A stretch of 64,000 nucleotides of DNA from Gp1-AA122 sp036378535 (GCA_036378535.1 DASUWH010000084.1:1-64000), one strand, 5' to 3'; positions 35,292 to 43,615 are shown, numbered from the stretch's first letter. The notes: generated by a model not told the origin, from the letters alone. A program made the numbers and translations.

Positions 35292-36323
35292 CTAATCCGA
35301 GTTGTCGCGCCGTTTCAATGTTGGTCGATCATCTTCTATTTTGGTATCATCGCTTGTCTTTGGGGCGCGTCGCAGCGTTGGCTTATTGTTCGTTGCATCA
35401 ATAATCTTGTGCCGCTTCTCGAGCGACGCGAGCCGTACTCGCACCTCTTCAAATTCTGACTTTGTGACTACGTAGTGCGGCCGTGATGGTAGTTTCGTTT
35501 CAATTTGCTTCTGGGTTCTTGCGATCCGATCTTCAATAGGCGGATGCGAGGCGAATACCTTGGCCAAAGTGCCTGGTTTCTGTTTCTCTTTTGCCTGTAA
35601 TTTCTCAAAGAAGCTCATGAAAGACTGCGGGTCATACCCCGCTTTGAACATGTACTGCAGACCCAAGTAGTCCGCCTCCTCTTCGAATCCTCGCGAAAAC
35701 TTCAAGAACGTCACCGGTAGCCCTAGTCCTGCAGCAGAGCGAGCTGCATAACCAACTCCGCCGCCAACGAAGATCAAGGGAATGGAGGCGATATTCGCCC
35801 ATGTCGAACGAGTCATCTGGCGCATAGCGTGGCGCGCCGCGACATGTGCGACCTCGTGCGCGATCACTCCAGCGAGTTCCGCTTCCTCGTCAGCCGCTAA
35901 GATCAGACCGGAATGGATGTATAAGAAGCCGCCAGGGAGTGCGAAGGCATTGATTTCATCAGCATCGATCACTTTTATGGCGAATGGCACCCTGGAATCA
36001 GAGTTGTGGACTACGTTTTGACCGATCCGATTAACGTACTCGGTAACGGCGGGATCTTGTACCAGCTTGGTGCTGTTCTCGATCATTTGCGCATATTCTT
36101 TGCCGATTCGGATCTCGCGCTCCAGGGAGTACCAGTTCCCCAGTCCTCGACCTCCGATGTCTCGGCTGCCTATGGCATCGATGTCATCCTTGCTGTCTTT
36201 CTCGATCTTCGGTTGTGGCACTCTCGGCTGCGACTTGCTCGACTGAACGTCAGCAACACTGAATGCGACCGCCCACCAAAGCAAGCAAATGACCAGAATG
36301 CTTCGTGTTGTGAATTTCAACAT
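35292..36323 (-). CDS. Exported M48-family zinc metalloprotease
   Basis: 343 residues. A signal peptide (STRSILVICLLWWAVAFSVAD-like hydrophobic run) is followed by an M48B/C peptidase domain with VIAHEVAHVAARHAMRQ (HExxH zinc site, about residue 145) and the downstream FEEEADYLGLQYMFKAGYDP containing the third zinc ligand Glu. This is the layout of periplasmic BepA/YfgC- or LoiP-like proteases that act in outer-membrane protein quality control. No TPR domain follows, unlike BepA. The C-terminal 60 residues are charged and low complexity. ATG 36323 or the GTG just before it may be used. Divergent from an NhaR-like regulator and followed by the pseudo-receiver. Confidence 0.88.
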   Translation of the reverse strand: MLKFTTRSILVICLLWWAVAFSVADVQSSKSQPRVPQPKIEKDSKDDIDAIGSRDIGGRGLGNWYSLEREIRIGKEYAQMIENSTKLVQDPAVTEYVNRIGQNVVHNSDSRVPFAIKVIDADEINAFALPGGFLYIHSGLILAADEEAELAGVIAHEVAHVAARHAMRQMTRSTWANIASIPLIFVGGGVGYAARSAAGLGLPVTFLKFSRGFEEEADYLGLQYMFKAGYDPQSFMSFFEKLQAKEKQKPGTLAKVFASHPPIEDRIARTQKQIETKLPSRPHYVVTKSEFEEVRVRLASLEKRHKIIDATNNKPTLRRAPKTSDDTKIEDDRPTLKRRDNSD

Positions 36324-36326
36324 CAC

Positions 36327-36389
36327 GTTTCTACTTTGTCCTTCTGCTGTTCCTAATACGCTTGATGCGAGCTTAGAAAAAGTAGAAAC
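36327..36389. promoter_or_regulatory. Inverted repeat in the M48/LysR divergent gap
   Basis: GTTTCTACTTT (36327-36337) and AAAGTAGAAAC (36379-36389) are perfect 11-bp inverted arms 41 bases apart. The left arm directly abuts the start of the M48 gene and the right arm lies 44 bases before the LysR-type gene. Candidate binding sites for the divergent regulator. Confidence 0.5.
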
Positions 36390-36433
36390 TTTGATGTATA
36401 TTGCTAGGTTTTTTGAAAGATTGGAGGCGAGCT

Positions 36434-37393
36434 ATGGAATGGCTCAACTACCATCACCTTTACTATTTCTGGACGGTCGCTCGCAGAGGAAGCATTGCGG
36501 CAGCCAGTCAAGAGCTCCGGTTGGCGTCACCGACTATCAGCAACCAGATACGCAAGCTGGAGGACAGTCTGGGCGAACAACTGCTGCGACGTTCTGGGCG
36601 CAAGCTCGTACTGACGGAAATGGGCAGGATTGCCATGCGTTATGCCGACGAGATCTTTTCCCTTGGACAAGAATTCACGAACACGATGAAGGAGCGCCCA
36701 ACAGGGCGTCCGATTAAGTTTTGTGTCGGAATTGCAGACGTACTGCCGAAAACGATCGCGTTCAGGTTGATCGAACCGGCACTGCGCCTACGCGGTTCCC
36801 TGCATCTTGTATGTCGGGAAGACCGACCGGATCACCTGCTTGCCGATTTAGCGGTTCACGATGTGGATGTCATTCTATCCGACGCTCCAGCGAGCCCGGC
36901 ATCGAACATACGCGCCTTCAATCACCTGCTGGAAGAGTGTGGCGTCACTTTCTTAGCGCCCAAAGCACTCGCGCCTCTACGCAAACGGTTTCCCGAATCA
37001 CTAAATGAAGCACCTTTTCTGCTTCCATTGGATAACACGGCCCTGCGTCGTGATCTTGAAGAATGGTTCCACGTTCACAAAGTAATGCCCAGAGTCATAG
37101 GTGAATTTGCCGATTTGGCTTTGCTGAGGGTTTTTGCCGAACAGGGATATGGGGCATTTGCAGTGCCGAGCATCATGGAAAAGCAGATGCGGCGTTACGG
37201 CTTCACCAAGATCGGGGAAACCGCCGATATCAGGGTTCGCTTTTACGCGATCTCAATCGAACGCCAAGTGCATCATCCAGCCGTAGCCGCGGTATGCGAG
37301 CGCGCTCGCACTCTAAGTGATCGCTCATTCAAAGCCTCAAACCGTGCGAGCAATACTTTCAAGAAATCTAACGCTGCAGTTGCAAATTTCTAA
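36434..37393 (+). CDS. LysR-family regulator, NhaR-like
   Basis: 319 residues. N-terminal winged helix-turn-helix (about 1-60: MEWLNYHHLYYFWTVARRGSIAAASQELRLASPTISNQIRKLE) and a LysR substrate-binding domain. The start YHHLYYFW and the later PIKFCVGIADVLPK, HDVDVILSDAPA and VIGEFADLALLRVFAEQGYG parallel E. coli NhaR, the sodium-responsive activator. The start is ATG 36434 with GGAGG eight bases upstream; the frame extends to 36401. No Na+/H+ antiporter is in the window; the divergent M48 operon is the most likely local target (inference). The last 25 residues are Ser/Lys/Asn-rich. Confidence 0.85.
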   Translation: MEWLNYHHLYYFWTVARRGSIAAASQELRLASPTISNQIRKLEDSLGEQLLRRSGRKLVLTEMGRIAMRYADEIFSLGQEFTNTMKERPTGRPIKFCVGIADVLPKTIAFRLIEPALRLRGSLHLVCREDRPDHLLADLAVHDVDVILSDAPASPASNIRAFNHLLEECGVTFLAPKALAPLRKRFPESLNEAPFLLPLDNTALRRDLEEWFHVHKVMPRVIGEFADLALLRVFAEQGYGAFAVPSIMEKQMRRYGFTKIGETADIRVRFYAISIERQVHHPAVAAVCERARTLSDRSFKASNRASNTFKKSNAAVANF

Positions 37394-37475
37394 TTTGTTG
37401 CGAGCGGTTGAGTAGTGTATCAAGAGAGTTGCATAGAGTACGCAGGTTCTTTCTACAGTGTCTTCGATATCGCCA

Positions 37476-37775
37476 ATGATTTGTCCGCTCCGAGCCATCG
37501 TATTTGTCAGTATTGCCGGAGTGCTGCTGCTGGCTGCACCCGTGACTCAGGCGACGATTGATGATGGAGAGGGTCTATGCCGGGCAGTGGCAACCACGCC
37601 TGGCTGCCCCTCACTTGGCAGTTCAGAACAGATGCGAGAAGAACATGAATCGCAACCTGGTTGTGCCGTAGCTCCGACGACCGTGGTTGCGGGTGCTCCT
37701 CGAGAAGACTCGTCTAGTTTGCCTGCCCGGGAGTCGCGATCGAACCCTCTGTTGCATTGCCTACTTCGTTGTTAG
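37476..37775 (+). CDS. Possible small exported protein
   Basis: About 99 residues with a signal-like N-terminus (ICPLRAIVFVSIAGVLLLAAPVTQA) and a Cys/Ser/Pro-rich remainder without recognisable motif. No convincing ribosome-binding site, and its 3' end overlaps other frames. It could be chance; a GTG 18 bases upstream is an alternative start. Confidence 0.3.
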   Translation: MICPLRAIVFVSIAGVLLLAAPVTQATIDDGEGLCRAVATTPGCPSLGSSEQMREEHESQPGCAVAPTTVVAGAPREDSSSLPARESRSNPLLHCLLRC

Positions 37776-37873
37776 CTCCCAGTCCTCCTCAAATATCAAA
37801 ACCAGTCCCGGCCTCCCATTACAAAAACCGTTTGGACCGCGCGACTACCGTTCGCGCGAAGAGGACCTTGGCA

Positions 37874-38134
37874 ATGATGGACACTCCCCGCGAAAAAGAT
37901 TGGCCGGAACTCTACAAACAGGCTTTATTCGAAACTGACTACGACCAGCTTTGCTCTCGCATTGAAGAAGCTGAAAAGGCAATTCAGCAGCGAGCGCTGG
38001 AACTTTGGAACTCACAATCATATGAGGTGCGGGAGCGTCGGGATTTGGACGCTGCCCTGCACTTTCTCGCACTCCTTCGTGCGGTGGCATTGAAAACAGA
38101 TGCCACGTTGGTGTCGGCCAGTCGGCTTTCTTGA
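37874..38134 (+). CDS. Small helical protein of unknown function
   Basis: 86 residues, charged and helical: MMDTPREKDWPELYKQALFETDYDQLCSRIEEAEKAIQQRALELW..., then RERRDLDAALHFLALLRAVALKTDA. The pattern suggests a two-helix coiled-coil or bundle. GAGG lies nine bases upstream of the ATG at 37874; the open frame begins at 37757 but the upstream part is low-complexity. No partner is obvious from context. Confidence 0.6.
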   Translation: MMDTPREKDWPELYKQALFETDYDQLCSRIEEAEKAIQQRALELWNSQSYEVRERRDLDAALHFLALLRAVALKTDATLVSASRLS

Positions 38135-38560
38135 GTATCGCGAGCGTGCACATCGGTGGGCCACCCGCCCCGATGACTTGCCGTCTCTCCCTATTTGGGG
38201 CCTGCCGATCCCGGTACTCGGGTGACGCAGTGCCGCAGAGACGTTCTGTCCGACGGGTGCGCAAATTCGCAGTTATGAAATCTTTTTCACTCTAGTCACA
38301 AACCTGCAATAAGGGTAAACTGCCCATCGATTCCGAAGTAGACCTGCATCATGATGGCTCAATCCGTTCGCCCCCTTTGAGCCCATTGTGTTCGCTTCTT
38401 CCCTGCAGTAGCGGGTCGTTTCCTGAGCCTTTAGGAGAGATGTTGACGCAGTCCTCTCGTCACTCTCCGATGGGCTCTCTTCAGGATGATTGGCGGTAGG
38501 GCCTCAGAAAAGATAATTCGCAAAGCGGATCAGTCGGAGCACCCCGGCAAGGAGCGATTC
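38135..38560. other. Gap with a GAGCCCAT inverted repeat
   Basis: No gene seen. GAGCCCAT (38379-38386) and ATGGGCTC (38470-38477) are perfect 8-bp inverted arms about 83 bases apart, upstream of the GloVer gene, and might form a leader structure. The sequence between does not match a riboswitch class I know. Confidence 0.35.
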
Positions 38561-40189
38561 ATGATTAAAGCAACCCGCGTCCTCTGCGGTCTTTTCGCGA
38601 TGTTAATTCTCGTGGCAACTTTGCCAGCGCACGCGCAAACCTATGTTGATATGTTCGATTTTGTGGACGCGAACGGATGCTGCCCATCCTACCCGGGAGT
38701 CCTCGCCCAGGGGCGAGATGGCAACCTTTACGGCACGACTCAAAATGGCGGTACCAACACCTACGGCACCGTTTTCGTCATGAACCTTTCAACCGGATTC
38801 TTATCCACGTTGTACAGCTTCGACATTCCCCATGGCCAGGGTCCGCAGGCCGGGCTCGCCATGGGTTTCGACGGGAATTTTTATGGCACCACATACTTGG
38901 GCGGCGCCAGTCCTGGCGTAGGTGTTCTCTTCAAGTTCACTCCCGGCGGACCGCCCACGATACTCCACAATTTTGCTAACACTACCGACGGAGCCTACCC
39001 GCGCCAGCCTCCCATCCCGGCCCCTGACGGCAACCTCTATGGAGTAACAGGCAACGGCACGAACTATGTCGTTTATCGCGTCACCCCCTCCGGAACTTTC
39101 ACTCCCGTCGCCACTGCTCCGGGATACAGCTACGCCCCCTTGCTCCTCGCCACCGATGGCAAACTTTATGGAGTCACAAATTTTGGCGGCACATACAACG
39201 GCGGTACCGTGTTTCAGCTCACCTTGGGAAAGATACCCAAAGTGAAGATCATTTACAGTTTTGGCTCATCCCAGAGCACCGGCTTCAATCCAACCGGCGG
39301 CCTCATGCAAGCCAGTGACGGAAAGCTCTACGGAACGACACCTAACGGTGGCAGCTCCAGCGGCGGCGTTCTCTTTCAACTGACCACTGCGGGCGGATAC
39401 AAGGTCCTGCGCAGCTTCGCCGCCGCCGCGCCTGCGACTGATGGCTACGGTCCCCTGGCCGGCCTCGTTCAGGGGAGCGACGGATTCCTCTATGGTGTGA
39501 ACCCCAATGGTGGCGCCAGCGGTTTTGGCACTCTCTTCAGGATCAACACCACAGGCAGCACCTTTCAGGTCTTGCACAACTTCGATGGCGTCAGCGGAGC
39601 CAATCCCACGAGCACACCCATCCTTGCCACCAACGGAAAAATCTATGGCATGACCATGTCGGGAGGTGCTTTCCACCAGGGCGTTTTCTACAGCTTTGAC
39701 AACGCTTTGAAGCCGTTCGCTTCGCTGTTTGTCATCTGGTCGGGCAAGCTCGGCAATTCGCTGGATATCTTGGGCCAAGGTTTTTCCAATGCTACGGGTG
39801 TGAAATTCGGTACGGGCCCCGGCACTTTCGTGGCCGGAAACGATACCTATATGACCGCCACCGTAGCCACAGGCTCAACTACCGGCCATGTCACGGTGCT
39901 CGAACCAGCCGGGAATCTGGCGTCTCCACAAACCTTCAAGGTGATACCCACAATTTCCGGGTTTAATCCGTCCAGCGGCCAGGTTGGAACATCCGTTGTG
40001 ATCACGGGAACCAGCTTTTTGCAGACTACCGCGGTAAAGTTCGGGGGCGTCAAGGCGACAGTATTTACCGTCAACTCCGATTCACAAATTACAGCCATCG
40101 TTCCCACAGGGGCAGTCACCGGAAAGGTTGTCGTGACTACAAAAGGCGGCACAGCGACCAGCCCCACAGCCTTCACGGTCACGCCATGA
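38561..40189 (+). CDS. Secreted GloVer-repeat / IPT-TIG protein
   Basis: 542 residues. A signal peptide (VLCGLFAMLILVATLPAHAQ) precedes seven to eight repeats of about 45 residues with the core DGNLYGTTxxGGxxxxGTVF (GloVer, choice-of-anchor type), probably a beta-propeller or beta-solenoid, spanning about residues 40-385. The C-terminal 160 residues form two IPT/TIG immunoglobulin-like domains (ISGFNPSSGQVGTSVVITGTSF ... AVKFGGVKATVF ... TAIVPTGAVTGKVVVTT). The start is ATG 38561, with AAGGAG at ideal spacing. Such proteins are extracellular and common in Acidobacteria; adhesion or matrix binding is a guess. Confidence 0.88.
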   Translation: MIKATRVLCGLFAMLILVATLPAHAQTYVDMFDFVDANGCCPSYPGVLAQGRDGNLYGTTQNGGTNTYGTVFVMNLSTGFLSTLYSFDIPHGQGPQAGLAMGFDGNFYGTTYLGGASPGVGVLFKFTPGGPPTILHNFANTTDGAYPRQPPIPAPDGNLYGVTGNGTNYVVYRVTPSGTFTPVATAPGYSYAPLLLATDGKLYGVTNFGGTYNGGTVFQLTLGKIPKVKIIYSFGSSQSTGFNPTGGLMQASDGKLYGTTPNGGSSSGGVLFQLTTAGGYKVLRSFAAAAPATDGYGPLAGLVQGSDGFLYGVNPNGGASGFGTLFRINTTGSTFQVLHNFDGVSGANPTSTPILATNGKIYGMTMSGGAFHQGVFYSFDNALKPFASLFVIWSGKLGNSLDILGQGFSNATGVKFGTGPGTFVAGNDTYMTATVATGSTTGHVTVLEPAGNLASPQTFKVIPTISGFNPSSGQVGTSVVITGTSFLQTTAVKFGGVKATVFTVNSDSQITAIVPTGAVTGKVVVTTKGGTATSPTAFTVTP

Positions 40190-40312
40190 TGGTGACACAC
40201 GCAATGACTGCGGATAGTTAGAACTGCGGAAAATGTCGAGCTCGGTTTGAAAAGGCTCGCCGCTACGCCCTGAGCCCAGTCCAAGAGCGCGCCGTTGTGC
40301 GGCTCTCTAATT

Positions 40313-40346
40313 TTGTCATCCCGAGCGGAGTCGAGGGACCTTGTGT
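40313..40346 (+). repeat. GTCATCCCGAGC...GGGACCTTGTGTT repeat (family D)
   Basis: Short copy TTTTGTCATCCCGAGCGG...GTCGAGGGACCTTGTGTT in the gap between the GloVer gene and the SDR gene. Shares head and tail with the copies at 15190 and 17769-17941. Confidence 0.6.
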
Positions 40347-40393
40347 TAGCCGCGACGGTTCGTCATGGGCCACCTTGGCTAGAGGAAAAACTT

Positions 40394-41338
40394 TCAGGCC
40401 GGATTCTGGGAAGACTTTGCGAAGTGGCGGGCTACCTCTGAGGCATACCGCCTTCCAACGCGCTCATGGTTCTCTGCCAGCCATTCACTCAGTCGAGTTT
40501 GGCCGGTCGAGGGTCCCTGCGGAGCCAGCAGATTACCCATTAACCCCTTGTACTCCTCCCAGGTCAGGACAACATCCCCCACGAACCAACCCGTGACGAG
40601 GGTCGAAACATAGGCCAGGGGCGTCGGCAAGTGAACAAGGCGCACAGATCGCCGGATCTTCGCTGCAACGAGCTTTACCAGTTCCTCGAAGCTGAACGTT
40701 TCCGGTCCCACAGCGTCGACCACGGTATTGCCTGACTGCTCTACAGCATCGGCAAGCAAGCGCGCCATGTCTTCGACGTAGATGGGGCGGATAGCGTAGC
40801 GCCCATCACCGGGGATGCCAAACGCCGGGAAACGACGGACGAACCAAGCAATGTTATTGATGAGTATGTCTTCCACGCCGAAGATGACGGTAGGTCGCAC
40901 GATGGCATACGAGAGCCCGCACTCGATCACAGCCTGTTCCAGTTGCGCCTTGCCCTTGTAGTAGCCCAGCGGAGAATCGGCCGATGGATTCGCGATGCTG
41001 ACATGCACGATCCGTTTCACCCCAGCATCTCTTGCCGCCGCGATCAGCGTTCGAGTGTTTTGAACCGCCGTCTCGAAGGTTGACTCTCCATGCGGGAATC
41101 GAACCCAGTATGTATTGATCAGAGCAGATGCACCACGAAGGCTTTCTCTGAGTTGATCGGGACGGTCGAAGTTGTAGTGAAAGACCCGAACGCTCTCGCC
41201 GAAGGGATTTTCCCTCTCAGGATGGTACGTCAGAGTGCGGATTCCATATCCGCGACTCAGCAGGAGCCGCGTCGTGTACTTGCCGGTGTAGCTGAATGCC
41301 CCGGTTATCACAACCGTGCCAGTAGTGTTTTCTGCCAC
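40394..41338 (-). CDS. Atypical SDR / NmrA-like NAD(P)-binding protein
   Basis: 314 residues. Rossmann fold with nucleotide motif VVITGAFSYTGKYTTRLLL (TGxxxxTGxxxxxxLL) at the N-terminus, then GVKRIVHVSIANPSADSPLGYYKGKAQLEQAVIECGLSYAIVRPTVIFG. The usual YxxxK is present as YYKGKAQLE in shifted form, typical of extended/atypical SDRs such as the NDUFA9-like group. It ends with a cytosolic helical domain. The start is GTG 41338 with AGGAG five bases upstream. The substrate is unknown; members of the group act as NADPH-binding sensors or in quinone/lipid metabolism. Immediately upstream of a REP-rich region, so probably a single gene. Confidence 0.87.
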   Translation of the reverse strand: MAENTTGTVVITGAFSYTGKYTTRLLLSRGYGIRTLTYHPERENPFGESVRVFHYNFDRPDQLRESLRGASALINTYWVRFPHGESTFETAVQNTRTLIAAARDAGVKRIVHVSIANPSADSPLGYYKGKAQLEQAVIECGLSYAIVRPTVIFGVEDILINNIAWFVRRFPAFGIPGDGRYAIRPIYVEDMARLLADAVEQSGNTVVDAVGPETFSFEELVKLVAAKIRRSVRLVHLPTPLAYVSTLVTGWFVGDVVLTWEEYKGLMGNLLAPQGPSTGQTRLSEWLAENHERVGRRYASEVARHFAKSSQNPA

Positions 41339-41384
41339 CGTGTCTCCTACCCGTTGTCGCCGCCCAGTTGCCTCATCTTCACTT

Positions 41385-41789
41385 GCCGGCAGCGATGAAC
41401 CCCAGAATCACTGCGCCAGCAATGCCCAGGAGGAACAGACCGTATGGCCCATGAGGGCTCGTTCTCGGGGTTACCAGAACGGTGGGTGCCCACCTTTGCG
41501 GTTTTTGCAAAGGTGGGGACCGATGGGAGCTGGCCCACCCTTCGCGTAACCACTAACTTGGTTGCCCCACCCTTCGCGGTTTTCGAAGGGTGGGCACCCT
41601 CTTCTCCGTCCGCCATTGGTGAGCGATGCCCCACCCGACCAGCACTTCTAAACACGCCAGGGATACCATCTGCAACCAAGGGTACGTTCCGACTTTGCCG
41701 TGGCGCTTGATAGCGCCGATTATGAAAAGGGCCAACCACAAAAACGTACCGTGAAAAAAAACCCAAACACAAATCAACGCCAATGCACC
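41385..41789 (-). pseudogene. Remnant of a small membrane protein interrupted by REP units
   Basis: Minus-strand codons 41789-41601 encode a convincing membrane segment (ALALICVWVFFHGTFLWLALFIIGAIKRHGKVG, then PWLQMVSLACLEVLVGWGIAHQW). The frame then runs into REP sequence at 41597-41530, and a second hydrophobic piece (GPYGLFLLGIAGAVILGFIAAGK) continues in another frame at about 41455-41385. Upstream, the frame starts inside another REP copy (41795-41863). Both ends of the gene thus appear replaced by, or broken with, REP insertion. Confidence 0.4.
41485..41597 (-). repeat. RAYT-type REP hairpins (family C, copies 0 and 1)
   Basis: Copy 0: arms CCCACCTTTGC (41489-41499) / GCAAAGGTGGG (41507-41517). 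Copy 1: unit 41530-41597 with the main hairpin CCCACCCTTCG (41566-41576) / CGAAGGGTGGG (41584-41594) plus a leading half-palindrome GGCCCACCCTTCGCG. Same sequence as the copies flanking the transposase. Confidence 0.8.
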
Positions 41790-41794
41790 GGGGG

Positions 41795-41863
41795 CTGGCC
41801 CACTCTTGGCGCAACCACTAACTTGGTTGCCCCACCCTTCGCGGTTTTCGAAGGGTGGGCACC
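41795..41863 (-). repeat. REP unit 3' of the RAYT (family C, copy 2)
   Basis: 69-base unit, almost identical to 41530-41597, with hairpin arms 41831-41841 and 41849-41859. It lies 46 bases beyond the transposase stop codon in the orientation opposite to the copy at 42488. Confidence 0.82.
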
Positions 41864-41909
41864 ACTGCTGCTGGCGCACACTTCAGTTCCGCCCTCTGTA
41901 TCTCATTCA

Positions 41910-42419
41910 CTAACACGCCCCCGATTCTCCGTAAGCATAATGCCGATAACTGCTCCAGCGCCACTGCTCCGGTTCTAGTACTAATCTTCGGGTAACCGGA
42001 TTACGGTGCATGTAATGCAACTTCTGCACCCGCTTGCGCTCGTTCCACACCACGAAATCGTAGAACCGCCGTTGCCACACGTGTCCATGGTCCAGCGCCA
42101 GGTCCCACAAGGAGCCTTGCCGCGCGTCCTCTCGCGCACCATGCTGGCGCAGCCAGCGGCGGGCAAAACTCTGTTTCAGCGCCTGCATCACCGTGGAGGG
42201 ATTTCCCCGCTCGGGCTCGCTAATCAGCAGGTGCACATGCTCCGGCATCACCACGAAGCCGACGACCACGAAATGATACCGCCGGCGGACCTGTTCCAGC
42301 ACCGCCACAAACAGGTCGCGCGCCTTGGGGGTGCGCAATAAGGGCAGCCTCTGATAACAACTCGTGGTAATGAAATGGAGGTAGCCGGCGCCGTAGTATC
42401 GATGCAGACGTAGCGGCAC
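41910..42419 (-). CDS. REP-associated tyrosine transposase (RAYT)
   Basis: 169 residues, Y1 HUH single-strand nuclease of the TnpA-REP type. Family marks are RYYGAGYLHFITTSCYQR at the N-terminus, FVVVGFVVMPEHVHLLISEP (HUH motif as HVHLL), the mid-region FARRWLRQHG, and VWQRRFYDFVVWNERKRVQKLHYMHRNPV with the catalytic Tyr and the following helix. It ends RWSSYRHYAYGE. Length is normal, and no frameshift or stop is visible, so it is probably active. Bracketed by inverted REP units at 41795-41863 and 42488-42557, the typical arrangement for RAYTs that cut at REP hairpins. Confidence 0.93.
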   Translation of the reverse strand: MPLRLHRYYGAGYLHFITTSCYQRLPLLRTPKARDLFVAVLEQVRRRYHFVVVGFVVMPEHVHLLISEPERGNPSTVMQALKQSFARRWLRQHGAREDARQGSLWDLALDHGHVWQRRFYDFVVWNERKRVQKLHYMHRNPVTRRLVLEPEQWRWSSYRHYAYGESGAC

Positions 42420-42487
42420 TCGCTTAGATTAGAAACAACCTGGCTTCTGGCGCTGTGACCGCCAACCCATCCTCTGCCGGCATTACC

Positions 42488-42557
42488 GTGCCCACCCTTC
42501 GAAAACCGCGAAGGGTGGGGCAACCAAGGGAGTGGTTTTGCGAAGGGTGGGCCAGCC
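42488..42557 (+). repeat. REP unit 5' of the RAYT (family C, copy 3)
   Basis: GTGCCCACCCTTCGAAAACC / GCGAAGGGTGGGGCAACCAA followed by GCGAAGGGTGGGCCAGCC: the reverse complement of copies 1 and 2. With copy 2 it frames the transposase. Confidence 0.82.
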
Positions 42558-43213
42558 CCCCTAGGTTCGCGCCCCGATTTTGGGCGCTAACCTGCGATCA
42601 AGAATGTCCTCTCCCCGGCGGCCGTCGTCCCTGAATTCTTGATCGCATAACGACAGTCATTAGAGATGTCAAGCCCCCGATAACCATCAATTCCCCCTAA
42701 CTCCACAACTCCACGACAATTATTTCATCCGCCAATTTGTCTCATTCACCCTACCCAATCAGTCATACTTAGAATAAGGAGAGGTGTAGGCAGTCGCGCC
42801 TTTCCCTCCTGCCGGCGCTCCCGGCCACAAAAGATCTTTGAAAATCTGCGCTGGTTATAACCACTTGGTTAATGTCTGGCCTAAGTCCTGTAAATCACGG
42901 ATTTTACCTGTAACTCCTTAAGATCACGGATTTTGCGGATACTGCGCCGCCCTCATCCTTTCTTTTCAGGAATTTGCCACCTAAAAATCCGAAATCCCCA
43001 AATCCCTGAAATCAAGGACTTAGCCAAGCCCATACAACATCTTGTGGTTTCCTCGACTTGTCAGAAAACCACAACCTCTTGTGGTCGGATTGGCTCTGTG
43101 GATCATGCCCAGCCGCTCCGCCTGCTATTGGCCCGTGCCGCCGCTGGGCGTGACTACGTCGAAGGCCAGGCGATTGGTGTCGGTGGCAAATCGACCTCTG
43201 GTACTCTTCCCGC
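42558..43213. other. Large gap with one strong inverted repeat
   Basis: No gene supported over 650 bases. GCGATCAAGAAT (42594-42605) and ATTCTTGATCGC (42635-42646) are a perfect 12-bp inverted repeat with a 29-base spacer. Between 42880 and 43020, ATCACGGATTTT is repeated twice and AAATCCxxAAATCCC-like short motifs cluster, giving decayed-repeat texture. Confidence 0.5.
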
Positions 43214-43615
43214 ATGATTCCGGAACGAAAAGAACCAACCTATGTATTCACGGAAAAGCAGGTGGCGGAGAAGAGCGAGATAGCGCGGCGGTTCATCGAG
43301 ACGCGCAGCCGCCTGAACCTCAACGTCGATAAAGCCGACAATTTCCTGATCAAGCGCTTTTACAACCTTGATCACAACACCTATCTCGAAGGCGCGATTC
43401 CGGCCAAGTATAAGGAGCTGATGGGGCTGGCGGTGTCGCTGGGACTGCGCTGCGATGACTGCATCAACTACCACATTGTGCAGTCGTACCGGCTGGGGGC
43501 CAGTCGGCCGGAGCAGGAGGAGGCGGTGAATGTGGGGCTGATCGTGGGTGGAAGCATTGTAATTCCTCATATGCGGCGTGCTTACGAGCTGTTGCAGGAG
43601 CTGTATTCGGAGTAA
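43214..43615 (+). CDS. AhpD/carboxymuconolactone-decarboxylase-like protein
   Basis: 133 residues. Helical AhpD-like fold with the redox CxxC in LAVSLGLRCDDCINYHIVQSYRLGASRPEQEEAVNVGLI; the CxxCxxxH arrangement (Cys-Asp-Asp-Cys-Ile-Asn-Tyr-His) is that of the AhpD alkyl-hydroperoxidase/thiol-disulfide family. Thus a small oxidoreductase or peroxidase partner is likely rather than a true decarboxylase. The start at ATG 43214 lacks a strong ribosome-binding site, so a downstream start cannot be excluded. Neighbours give no pathway. Confidence 0.85.
   Translation: MIPERKEPTYVFTEKQVAEKSEIARRFIETRSRLNLNVDKADNFLIKRFYNLDHNTYLEGAIPAKYKELMGLAVSLGLRCDDCINYHIVQSYRLGASRPEQEEAVNVGLIVGGSIVIPHMRRAYELLQELYSE

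Noticed and set aside
38280..38480. Possible riboswitch upstream of the GloVer gene
   Set aside because: Short inverted repeats exist, but no conserved core of a c-di-GMP, TPP or cobalamin riboswitch could be aligned by eye.
42880..43020. Repeated ATCACGGATTTT and AAATCCC motifs as a CRISPR array
   Set aside because: Units are too short and irregular, with no uniform spacers and no cas genes.
43214..43615. True 4-carboxymuconolactone decarboxylase
   Set aside because: The CDDCxxxH redox motif places it with AhpD-like proteins, and no aromatic-degradation genes are nearby.
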